Below, piece by piece: positions 1 through 13,600 of a stretch of 64,000 bases of DNA (position 1 is the first letter of the stretch; the number at the start of each line of letters is the position of its first letter). The stretch comes from Anadara kagoshimensis (Eukaryota > Mollusca > Bivalvia > Arcoida > Arcidae): assembly GCA_021292105.1 (NCBI GenBank), contig CM037870.1, positions 48,290,508 to 48,354,507 of the forward strand, given 5' to 3'. Under the pieces are notes generated by a model. It had not been told where the DNA came from. It ran no database searches and saw only the letters and a program-made list of their open reading frames with translations. The position numbers and the translations under genes were made by a program.

Positions 1-226
1 TCACCGAATTACTCTGGAAGTTATACCAATTTGGTGTCGCATGTTCCTTACTCAAACTCAACTGGAAATGGGTCCCAGTTAGGTTTAACAAATACTTCAG
101 AAACACAACAGACGGACTTTAATGGGAAATACAGCATGGTGTCCACTCCGGGATCCTCTTCTAGTTCTGACTCATCCTCATCACAGGAGTCTAGCTGCAA
201 CAGTGCAAAAAAGAAGGAAAGAAAAG
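1..226 (+). CDS. THR: THR exon 1 in window (partial): A/B domain
   Basis: Open from base 1 in frame 1, encoding 75 residues plus one base. It is rich in Ser, Asn, Thr and Gln, with a Ser run ([18 protein letters not shown]) and a basic end (AKKKERKG). This fits the poorly conserved activation domain before the DNA-binding domain. The donor is G|GTAATT at 227. Phase 1 matches the next exon. The true 5' boundary is not visible. Confidence 0.8.
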
Positions 227-323
227 GTAATTAGTTTTAAATATTGAAGTGACATATTTATGGCATCTCTGTGTTTTGGCACTAAATAGATTGACCACAA
301 AATACTACAATTAATATTGAGTC

Positions 324-382
<59 letters not shown>

Positions 383-622
383 TGTTTGAAGATGTTACAG
401 TGACCATATCGCATCAGTCAAGTTGTTGCCTAAAAAATAAAATTTAATCAATTAGGTGCTAGTGCTAGAAATGGTTTGTAATGATGTTTTTGATGTCTTC
501 CTTCTTGATGATGATGATAATTTTTTTTTAAATAGATCTCGTGTGTTTGTATGTGTATATTCGTTGCTGACCGTGACTGTCATTAAGTCATTACCCATCC
601 CCACCCAACCCATAATCCATGT

Positions 623-656
<34 letters not shown>

Positions 657-816
657 ATAATTAAAAAAAATCCACTTGACTTTTATTTATTTTAAGCCTT
701 TTTAGTGAAAATTAAAATTGATTTGAAATGGAATTGGAGTCTTTCCACACGGCAGTTCTTAAAATGAAGTTATTAATTTTAGCATCATTTAAAATAATAA
801 ATATTAGAATATGCAA

Positions 817-849
<33 letters not shown>

Positions 850-3800
850 AACCAAAATTAGTACAAATAGGAATATGAGAAAAAGTTAAATAAAAAAAAA
901 AGAAAACGTTTGACAAAATTATTTTATTTTACTTTATTTGTTCACAAAATATTGTTTAAAAATTACCAAATGCTCTTCATTTTACAGAACAGAACAGAAC
1001 AGAACAATTTTACAAAAATATATTTTTCAGTTTTAACTTTATTTAATTTTATTTGTTTATAAAATAGTTGCTAAAAATTAACCAAATGCTCTTCATTTTA
1101 CAAAATATATTTTTCAGTTTTATTTAATTTCATTTGTTTATTACATAGTTGCTTAAAAAAATAACCGAATGCCATACATTTTACAAAATCGATTTGTCAG
1201 TTTTAGCAGGGTCATCAATAATTTCAGATGGTCAAATCTATCGATTAATGGTCAGTTGTTATTGTTGATCAGAATGTTTTGTCACAATGTCCAGTTATCT
1301 AACAGGAGGTAATAAATTGTAATTTGACTGGTGGACTTTGATCCCTGGCCCGTTATTGGGGCACCATGAGGGGATATCGAATTGTGTGACAGGACCAGTT
1401 ATCGTTTTCGTAATAATAATGAATTAGTTTTATTGAAAACATGAATGAGATATTGTGTTTGTAAACAAAAATGAGTTATTTTTATTGATTTTCGCAGATT
1501 TTTGTGATAATTTAAATGAAAGCTTTCCTCTTAAAATATTCACAGGTTTCAATATTTGCTAATTAGACATAAATTTTAATTTGCGAGTTTTCAATCGATT
1601 TATCAATGTGAGAATTAATTCTGTCAGATATGAAAGAAACTTCCCAAAATGACCATGATACAAATACACCGTAGAATACACTTGTAAAATTTTAAAAATT
1701 ATGTACCTCAGAGAGAGAGAAAGAGAGAGAGAGAGAATGTACATTGATACATTATTTTAATACCCTTAAAAGTTTTGTTCAGAAAAATTATACGGAAACA
1801 GTATTTATGGCGACATTAAATTAAAGATTTATCTGAAATTACTTTAATGTTCTAATTCTTAAAATTTCGAAATAGCACATGGAATTATAAAACATATATT
1901 TTGAAATAAATAACATCCACTGCATAAAATCAGTAAAAATTAATTTTGATAAAAAAATAAGAAAGAAAAAAGTACACGACGCCTTGTATTATTTCCAGAA
2001 TATTTCACGCGTTGCGTTCTAATATAAATAAATAAATAAATAAATAAACGAATGAATGAATGCATCGTTATGACGAGGTTACTTATGAATTTGGAAGAAA
2101 AATATATTTATATGAAGAGAAGTTCATAAGACTCTTTCAAATCCAATGGCAGTAATTTGAACATAGGATTATGAATGGATTTTGTAAATTAACTTACGTC
2201 ATACTGCTTATTAATGTGACTTGTTTCATAGTTGCGTTATATGTATGATAACATAAAAGTACCCGATGACGCTATAACGTTATGTCAGGTTTATCTGCCA
2301 TTGATAGTTTATCTCACGTGCCAACTTGACTCAATATTGACAATCTTCCATTCATGTGGGAAAAAAGTTTCACAACTAAGTTAATCTGAAAATGCCTGTG
2401 TATGTTATTATGAATGTGTTATTATTAGAATTGAAAATCGTGCGCTTTTTGGCGGTTTTGTTAGAAATGTCGCTTTGTCTAAATTGATTATTTGGATAGT
2501 GTGTGTCCTCTTAAACAGCATCTGCAGGTCCGATGTGAACTAGGTTATCAAGCTTTCATCTTTCCGAGTTCTTTGCTATCTTGCAACAATCTACATGAGT
2601 ACACGAGTACTTATTCGGGAGATCCCAAAATAAGAAAAAATAGAGCAGTATTTATGTACATTTTGGCGAAGCAGTTTGTACATCGAATAAGAATGTGTGG
2701 TACTATACTGTTATACTAACTGGACTGGTTTCCAGACACATACAGTACAGATCTGTCGAAAGTTTAACACCGAGATCATTAATGAGTGAGAAATCAAAGT
2801 TAACCCCGGCCCCTTGATAGCTAACTATCGACATCTTTTCAGCTAACCCTCGGCAGCTTTTTTTGTCGCCAGCTATCCATATCTCGGTCACTCGACAGCC
2901 AAGCTTCAGCTACCCTTTCCGTTAGCTCAGTGCTAAACTTTAGACTTTCCTTGCGATTAAAAATGCGTTTAATTTTCCTTTCTTTTCAAAACAGTCTGAA
3001 AAACACGTTTTATTGTTTGCAAAACTAGCTTTGGTATAAATAATAAAATCAAGATTTTAAGAAGTTCAAATACTAAAAATAACATAAAAAAATAAAATAA
3101 AATATACAATTTTTCATAATTTTAATTTTATTTGATTTATATTTCTAGATGTTTTAATTGTATACCATTTAAATTATTAATTACTAAAAGCTAGAGGTTA
3201 GAGGGTTTGGCGTTTGCAATTTAAAAAAGGATCGAATAAATTTTTCGTGAAAATAGAAGGTTGTTAAATTGGAACAGGTTTAAATCCATTTTGTGCCCCA
3301 CCTCAAGACACACACGACACAAATCTAAGATCTTTTGGACCCAGTTTCACAATCATTCCTTAGCTAAGATTTTCCTTAACTTAAACCTTGCAAATTTTCA
3401 AATCCTTATAATTTTGTTAATTTTCGGGATATTGAGGAATTGGTTGTCAATTCTAAGACCACTTCTAGATTAAAACATTTTTATTTAGTTTTGATAAAAA
3501 TATTCACCAGTATTTTCAAAAAGAAATTATAAAAAATTGCTAAATTTAAGTTAAGAAAAATCTTAGCTAAGGAATGATTGTGAAACTGGGACTTTGTCAA
3601 GGAAAGTGACCCCTCCTTTGAACACCTAAGACTGTCAGAAATCCACCTGATACAAGAGTCCCTTTCCTTAACGCCAATCATAAACTTATCCTTAAACTAA
3701 CATAAATTCAGCTCTCAAAATAGTACTTTATTTTTGTATATATTAATAAAAACTCGGGCCCTAAAGCACAATATGAGAGTAGGTAGGTTTAGTGTCGTTC

Positions 3801-6800
3801 CGGTACTAGTATTAATGTCCAGACATTGCCCTCACTGTCAGGACAATGTCTGTTGAACCAATCAAATGTTACGTTATATGACGCAATGGGCATAGTGGTA
3901 TCAAGATGGCGGTGTGATATATTTGACGTAACCGTGTTATAAGCAATTGCGGTATAACCTGAAAGTATATTTCTAACATGCAGTAAGAAGATAACGAGGA
4001 ATGTATTCACAAAATCGATTTAGAGAGGGTCAAGATGACCTAAACACCGCAGTGTACTGCAGAGCAACGATTAAAGGAATGAAAAGGACAAGGTCATAGC
4101 TTAATGAACAGTTTCAGCGCACCATAGGTCATTTCGCTCGACATATCTTGAAGAAAACGGACAGCTGAGCTGATTGAATGACCATTAATAAAAGAGGTTC
4201 ACCTTCCCACTCACCGTGAAACTACTCATAATGAGTATTCCAGTCACATACTGGCACCAAATTTGACCCTTTCTATGAAAAAATGTTTCTTATAATACAA
4301 CACTTTCTGCCAGCTTCATTTATTTAAACACTTAAAAATATTACTATTACTAAAAATACGACATTCAAATTCACTTGCCTTACTCTTATTTTTTCAGAAT
4401 AAAATTAGGCCCTTTTTTATTTAAAAAAAAATTAATATCAGTTGTCTTATATTGAACACACTTTTGTTTCACATATTTATATATTTTTTTAAAAGAAATA
4501 TTAAAACGGTGTTTAGTTTAAGAATGGAAAGGATTGGGAATTGTTTTTGGTTCTAACAGAATATTTGAAATTATTCAAAATTTGGATTAATAGAAATTTG
4601 GGAATTATTAAAAAAATTTATTTGTTTCAAAAGCATTGAACATTTTGTTTGTGTCTGAGAGTATTAAAAATTGTGTTTTGATTCTAAAATTATAGAAAAT
4701 GTGTTCGTTTTTAACAGAGAATTCAGCGTAAAACGTTATAATATCTGTTCATTTTCCAACTGATCTTCCGTCAGAAAGTCGTCGAAATCTCTATCATCCT
4801 GTGTAATACATATCTCTCATCTGATCCTCATATTTTATTTTAAACTGGTGATTATAGGCCATATTTTAACATAGTCAGGTCCCTTGGGTAATTAGAGTTA
4901 GAATATTGTAGGTTAATGTTTAAACTGCTGGTAAAGTTTTACATAACTCGGCCATTTTAACAGTTAATGTTAAGTATAGGACCTTGAAATAATTCGTGGA
5001 ATTTTTCTAGAACACTTTCAAAGTAGTAAATTAATGGAGATCCAGTTTATTTTAACTTATATTGATGCGGTCAGTTCATGGATGATGCAGGGCGCCGAGT
5101 TGCCTCGAGAAAACCATAGGCATTCAGAAAGCGATCTGACAGATTCTTTCTCAAGCTAGAATCTGTCTTTAGTATTGTGTGCCTCTGTTTTAGTATTTTC
5201 CGAGTAACAATATAATTATTCAGCATAATTTAGTTGTTTCAGTGTATACCAAAAATGTCAATGATACAGTTTTAAGGTTTTTGAAATGTTTTTATTCAAA
5301 AAGAACTCATGGTACTTTTAATAAGACATCGGGACATGTTAAAGTAGCTTAGCAATTTGTTGAAAATGTCGATGGCGATGCGACTTTCAAGAAAATAATC
5401 GCCTTCAAATCAAGTGCATAATATTTCAATATTTATTCTTTGTAAAATTTTGACATTTTAAACATACATCTGTATATTGTGAACAACACGTAAATGATGT
5501 TGACTACATCATGGAACAAATTTTTCCGAGTATGTGTTTCCAAAAATCAGGCATTTACCAAAATTAAATTTGTATACGATAATTGCTTTTTTGGAGTATT
5601 TCTTTTCAATATTGTTGTTAGTGTTAATAGAACGCAATAAACTGTAATAAAAAAGCGGCCATTGGAACTTAGATCAACTTTTTAAAACCCGCATGATTCA
5701 AGAATGTAGCAAAATTATGCTTTTTGTTAACGTTGTAAGAATATCATATTCTCTATCTTTCCACATTTAGTTACCATGAAAACACTTTATTTTATCCTGG
5801 GGTTACAACAGCTGTATAACGTATCTCCCCAGACTTTTTGTACAGGCTTATGTCAATGTGATTAATACTTTGTCAGCCATAGTGGTGATTATGACGTAAT
5901 CGTTATGTAACGTTGCTTCTGATTCGTCAATATTATGTAATGGAGCGGGGGATATCAACACGGTCGTTATTTTGGCCTTATCAATCAGATTTTGCCAAAT
6001 TATCTTCAGGTCAATAACGTTAGGATAACAGCCATACGTACTTTCTTCCTTTCCAAAATATCTTTTTTTTCTATTAAAACAGGCATTGAAACCTGAAAGT
6101 TTTAGATCTGTAAAATTCCATTCCTACTTTGTTTTAATGGACACTTTCCGGTGTAGAATAAGTAAGCTACAGCGGGGATTTTTGATGAAAGGAAGAAATG
6201 GGCTTTATTTGTGATTTTGTCCTTGTGTAAAGTTTATATTAATGTTTTTGTAGATTTTTAAAATTTTGAACTTTTTTTAAATTGTTGCAGTAGCCGTTAT
6301 ATTATATTATAGTTAAGAACTACTAGACTGAGTTTTAAACCAAATATTTTTTTCAACATTGTTTTTGCAATATTTTGTAAATATTTTCGTATGAAACAAA
6401 ATACTCGATACAAACTGTGGAAATAGAGCTTTGTTCTAACAGGCGAGTCCCGTTCCTTTGTGATGTTTGAGATGTGTGTGTGGAAAATGAATGAATGTAT
6501 TAAAAATTCTAACTTGAATAAATAAGTAAATAAAGTTAGAAAAAAATAACTGTATTATAATAATAATAATAATAATAATAATAAGTAAAATAAAAATGAA
6601 TGAACGTTAGTCCAGCAATCTAAATATAGCTACGTTGAATTAACTGTCACCTTTTATGTACTTTGTAATTTTTGTTCGTCCCTTTATCAGATAAAACACG
6701 GACAAGGTCGCTGGATAAATTTACCCTGAAAAAGATCAAAGTATTAAACAGGTTAAAGTAACCAATTATCGTGCTAACCCGTGTCCTGACTTGCCCATTA

Positions 6801-8599
6801 AACCGGTCAATTTATGTCCGTTAAAATATTATCTACATAGACGCATACATACATAAAGATGATAGTGACCATGAGGTTTTTAAAGAACACTATGTCAAAA
6901 TATTTTTGGCAACGTTACGAGTCATTAAAACTTGTATTCATGGACTCGTGGTCGAACCATTTAATATGTCATGTCAGAATAGCATTGACATTTGGGGAAA
7001 AAAATCCGTAAAGGATTAAAGGTAGTTGAAAATTATGTATAATTTATCTGATAAGTTACACGTGACATTTCTCATTAAATAAGTCAAAAGTACATTGTGG
7101 CATATATAACAAATGCGCATGTAGATTTTTTTGCGAACAAATATCATTTCTTATTGTTGCCCGCACCACATGGCGCTATTTCGTACAGAATCATATGAAT
7201 GCAATGCGAAATACTTAAACTGTCTCATCACAAAAAACTGACATTGAACAGTGGTTACTAATGTTGCCCGTTTCTTTAGGCCCTATCTGACGAGTCTTTA
7301 CTAATATTGCCCAGCATCTGACGAGTCTTTACTTATATTGCCCGATACTCAATGCCCTATCAACTCAAAACTATATTGCAAATAAATCCACGCATGTAAC
7401 AGCTACGCATTTTCCACTCAATAATGGGTCTCACTGGTAATTTTTGTTCATTTACAGGGACCCCTTACATTCCCAGCTACATGGACCTAACCAATGGTCC
7501 GGAGCCATGCGTTGTTTGTGGTGATGCAGCGACGGGCTATCATTACAGGTGTATGACGTGTGAGGGATGCAAGGTATGTTTTCATGTTGTATATATATAC
7601 ATGTATCTTGTTTATATGTATTGTTTTACGTCACATCTCAGACATACCCAACACGAGTTCATCTTGAGTGATATAAACATATATTTCAATACACGAGTTT
7701 GTGCAAATGTATTTATCTACCTTGAACTATGACAAACTGATGGCGACTTTAATCGGAATAAATGCTGACAATGACCCACACATATCTCTGATAGCAATTT
7801 AACTAGAAGTCAAACTAATCAAACGGAAAGTTATTTTCTTCGCCCGGAACCGGATCTACAAAAAAAAAACAAAAAAACAAAAAAACAAACAAACCGGAAA
7901 TGACATTTGAAAAACTTAGATTCCATGATTAACACCCTAACCACGTTGAAATTTCTTGATGGTTTCGAACCCACCATAGTCAAGCAGAGCTCATGACCTT
8001 AAACTCTCCCAAGAGTGTTTAGTAAATGATATGTTGCTAGATGTATAAATATTATATTATTTATGGATGACTGTTTGGTCAGAGGAAATTCTTGTAGAAT
8101 AATGAGGTTTAGCAGGTGTTTTATTTAAACAGATTAGCTAGACCTTCAACTTACAGATAGGATCCAGGATATGATACGCTGTCGATTTATTTCCCCTACA
8201 ATTGTTATTTCTTAGGTTTATCTTGTCCTTAAATCAGTGTAGGTTATAATTTATGTATGGTGATTTTAAAGGACTTCTTCCAAACGATGAAATTTCTCGA
8301 TCTTATCAAGGAATTGCTGGAACTAAAACGTTCGTTTTATACACACGGCGACATAAAAACACGTGTGCAAGTGTCAATGAAAGTTTGAACTGTTACATTT
8401 CTTCTCGCGAGTATTTTACGTTTTTGAACAAAATGGCAAATGTTAGAAAATTGCAAGTATAATTTATAATTTTCTTAGGTATGAAAGAAACTCTAAATTA
8501 CTATGGTGCAACTGCGCTTTATAATGCACCTGGAATGTATATATGAAACAAGGACGCATCGTATCCACATTACTAGACGAGAAGCATAAATTATAATCA

Positions 8600-8636
<37 letters not shown>

Positions 8637-10605
8637 ACATAAATTATACGAATTATGATACTGATTTACCATAATTATTCTTATACCGAACATAATTATA
8701 GATGGACACATATATTAGACCTCTGTATCGATTGCAACTGCCTTGGAAAAATATCAGTTAAGCTGATTCTGATGACCAACACAATTTTACTACATTGATC
8801 AGGAGTGGATATCGATTTGGTTCATGATGCAGATTATTAAAATAATTCACCGTTGTTTCTCCTTCGCTTTGATGTCTGCATCCTTCCCCAGATCTCTGTC
8901 TCATTGTGTTTTTGATCTGGTTGTTAATTTATTCTGTCATCTTTTTCTTCTTGCTGTAATTAAAATGTAACCGATTTTACCAAGAGTAATAAATAAAGGA
9001 CTACATCTGTATATAATTTTGTAGATAAAAAACAAGTACTTGGCAACAGCCAACACGAACTCGGAATACAATACAACAAAAAGTAAGAGCAAAACACAAT
9101 GCAAAAGATAAAACAAATATCTGTACGAATGAATTCAGCATGCCCGGCTTTGGACACGCACCGGTTAAATAGTTTTTGTCTTATTGCTTAATAATGGCGG
9201 TTTTATATTTGCAGGGATTTTTCAGAAGAACAATTCAAAAGAATTTACAGTACCATTGTAAATGGAACAAGTCGTGCAATATTGACAAAACTTCCAGGAA
9301 TCAGTGTCAAGAGTGTCGCTTCAGGAAATGTATCAACGTCGGAATGGCGCTTGATTGTAAGCATTTTTATTATTTTTAAAACATTTAGGCAGAGACATAT
9401 AAAAGGTTTTATATGTCTCTGATTTAGGTGAAGATGTTTTGTGCATAACGCATGCGTTGAAAATACATATATTCAAACCTTTGATATAGATCAGGACCCC
9501 AAAAATATTTTAGACATCTTGATATAATAAAACATGGAATAGCCCCAAGAAAATAAAAGCATTAGAAGATATTGCATCTATCTAAAGCTGAAAGCTGTTA
9601 GTAATTAAGTTTGTATTTAGTCTGCCGTACAGTCTTATGTAGCCTGGAGCGTTTACGGTAATCTGAGCACGTGGTTTATATCTGACCTTAAAGAGGTCAA
9701 TGGACACATCTATACATACTAGGTCACTATGCATAGTTATATCCCTGGTCAGTTTTTTATCAACTGGCCAGTACAGGAGTAGTTAGATACAGAATATTCT
9801 TCAGCTGTTACAGTTCTTCAGTATAATTAAACTTTTCTGTGAGTCATCCAGGGGTATCCTGAAGTTTGTCCTTCACACATTTTTAGCTATGACAAGTTCT
9901 TTGTTACCTCAATTTTTTTATACAGCTAATGGACGTTTTATATTAATTTTCCACCTTTTAGTCAAACTTTTAGCCTTTCACTTGAGCAAAAATGTTTTAA
10001 TAAAGAAATACCCTTTCTTGTATCCCCAGAGCAAAAACATTTGAAACATCTCATCATTCTTTGAAGGAGAGTTAGTTGCCAAGGAGTTGCTAGTTGACTA
10101 GAAAAACATCCTTTTATTTATGTCAGTATGGGAGTAATATATTCATGACCTTTGAACTAAATCAACACGGGGCTGCATTTCAAAGAAAATGATCACGACC
10201 TTGTCCAACCAGAGGGCAGTTTATTTAAAAAAGTTGGACATTATACAAAATTTTCTGGAATACGATCAGACAAGATAAGATGTACTTCAGTGACCAATTC
10301 CTTGAAGGTAGAATTTGTAAAAATGCGGATTGAATGAATATCCACCAGTTTAACATTGTCTTAGTAGACACTCTACACTCTTTGATAATGAGATTGAAGC
10401 ATATTGTTCTAAAATACTAAGTAGTCTATATAGTTGACTAGAATTAGAAAGTGAATATTATCATTTTTGTCCACGCCCAACTAATGTGTTTGATTGTCAT
10501 GGATGGCATGGGTAGAATTCGCTTGAGCAACAATATTGTCTGGTGTGTCAGTATATAATGTTGATACATGTATTTACAGTGGGTATGGGGATTCAATTTT
10601 CGATT

Positions 10606-10645
<40 letters not shown>

Positions 10646-13600
10646 GCACATCGTGAACTAGTTTATCACATGTCCTTATCATGGTCGTAGTTATCGTGTC
10701 ATTTAAGTTCATATGTATTTATTGGTCTTATCCGATAAAGGTCACGTGATAATACATATATTAAATATACCATATCGATGTGTCCTTGTTTCAACCGACC
10801 GACCGGCTAAACTGACCTAATTCATTATTTGGCACGCATACACAACATTGACCACTGAATATTGACCACTTTGTCCATTTTATATCGCGAGATGAGAAGC
10901 TAATTAAACATAAATTTGCTTCTGTATGTAAAGCTACATACACACAGTCAGGATGTGGATCGATCATACCGCTATTATTATTACAAGGCTACCAATTTAT
11001 TCCAGAAAGCATTAACAGCTGGACTAACTAGAACGCCTTAATTAATAAAGACCTCAAAATATTCTATTTGTTATCTGGTGATTGTGTCCATTTTAAGAAT
11101 GGCATGTACGCACTCTAATGAAGTTTAGTTTGTTGTGACGGAATAATGTTGTCAAGTGTATCACCCATTCATATTTCACGTATTTTCTAACAGCGAACAT
11201 ATAATTATTTGCATGTATACACGTACATGTATTTGTTATCATTAAGAATCTACAATATATTTTAATTTTTCTCGCTTGCAATGCCAATTAACTTGCAAAG
11301 TTAGGAGTGTCTAGGTTTTTACCATGAAACTCATTTGTTTATATTGAAGATTTCACATGGACTGCAAACATAAATCTTACTTATGTACTACATAAATAGT
11401 TCTTGTCCATAAGATATTATCAGTACTTGATCGAGATTCTGAAAATGTATGATAGAGGAGGACCACAATTAAATGTAATCCAAACAAAATAGCTTACCTT
11501 CTCTGGTTTAATTGGAGATGTTCATTAGTGTCAATATGAAACAGTTTAACATAACGCTAAAAGAGTTCCAAATAAATTACTAGTTAGTGGCCTGCAAATA
11601 CGTATATGGGGTGCTTTTGAAGAAAAAACCAAAACAAAACAATATTTCAAGTTGATTTTTAGAACAACTAAGACATCAATGTGCAACTGAAACACATATG
11701 CACATGGTTTGCATATCCTAGCATAGAGTTTGGGCAGGTGGTAGCGCAGGTAACTTGAAAAAATTCCTTAAAGAGATGAAAACGTTAGCTGAAACTCGAT
11801 CCTATATTTGCTTTGTTTTTGCATACATGTATATTACACCCCGTGTTAGATATTATTTTGAAAAATACCTCTTACATACCCGAATAATATTTCATCCTTA
11901 ACACAGCGAATGTAGACGACTTAATCACAATGAATTTACCGTGGCGAAATCCTTCTCAAACTCTGGTTTTCTCCATTCTTTCCTAAATACTAGGGTATGC
12001 CTTTTTCTACAACTAAACACAGTTTCAAAAGTAATATTTTATTCCAAAAGTAAATGAAATTATATTTCAGTGGTACTTAATGAAAAACAAAGAAAAGCAA
12101 AGCGAAAATTAATTGAGGAAAATAGACAAAAACGGAAGAATGACGCAGTAAAGAAGAAACAAGAGAGCGAAGGGTCAACGTCCGACGTGGTAACGGACAC
12201 TGACCGAGACTTGTTGCACGAAATAACAACAGCATATGAAAACACCGCCGTTAAAATACCCACCAGAGGATCTGAGGTAAGGCAGTAATCAAATTTACAT
12301 CATTAGCTACGTTTAATTATGTATTTTGTCATTTTTTATTAATTAATATTTTAATAATTACCTTCTTGTCGATTTAAAACGCCCACTGCCATCAGGATGT
12401 GAATTGACTGCCGCCATGTTGAAAATTATGTATACCTGCGCAATATTGACAAAAACGATATATTAATTGTAATCTATAACATCTAGCTGAATAAACTGTT
12501 TTAAGTCAAAGTTATAACTGATGATATTGCCGTGTTGTATTCCTTTTGAATAATGTAAGTATAGTACCAGACTTGACGACCAGACTTACCCGTGTAACGA
12601 ACGGACTCCTCTAAGAGTACGAAAAGTTATACAAACGGTCAATGACTTTAGCTGAACCCTGTTAGATAAAACGTGTTTGTGGTCAAGTTTCCTTCACTCG
12701 GACATTGTATTGGTAAAATGTCTTTACTTAATTTAAGCCTTTAATGAAACTATTCAATGATCTATACAAGAACGCGCATATGGGATCAAGAAAGTTCACC
12801 ATTATGTAGGATTTTAAAAAAGAGAAGCAAAATAATAACATTTGTTTTCATAAATTCTGCACTGGTATTGTATAAATAGATTTGTGTGTACATTTGTTAA
12901 TCGTCCAAAACAAACATAATAATATTCTATTTTATTGATCAATGTTATGATATTTTGATCTGTCTGAAATTGTTGTTATTTCAAAATCACAAAATTTTGA
13001 TTATTATCATTATTTCAATATCACATAAATTAGAAAAAAGACATGTATCAATTAATGAATAGGATTGAATTTTTCTGTACTTTAATAGGCTTGTAACAGA
13101 GTATGTATTTGCCAGTGAAATTGTTCTAACTGATAGTTTACCATGGATATATTTGACGTCCAATAGTTCCATGTTCCTTTCATTCTCAAATTTTGATTTC
13201 ACGCGTAGGGAGTGTAGTTAGCTAAACAAGAGGTGCTTACTGTTTCGATGCACCCTGCCTCACTTCTCTGGTGGAGTTCACGTGTTTAACAAATTTTGCG
13301 TTTGAACTTTGCTTTTGAATTTCACTATTGATTTAGTTACAAACAAATAAAATCACTTGTGATATCTACTTTGTTTACATATCTAGTTCAAATTCATTTG
13401 GAATTTCATGTTATAGGTAAACAACATTGACCTGTCTCCTTGACCTTTCATTAGAAATATTCATATAGGAGGTTCCACCCAATACTTGGGTAGTGTTAGG
13501 ATACAAATTTATACAAACACAGTGGACCTGCCTACTCTATGAAGTGATTATCACTCATGATGTAGTATACGAAATGGACACCTGGGTTTCCTACACATAA

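Noticed and set aside
12060..12263. Minus-strand ORF opposite THR exon 4
   Set aside because: Antisense shadow of the hinge exon.
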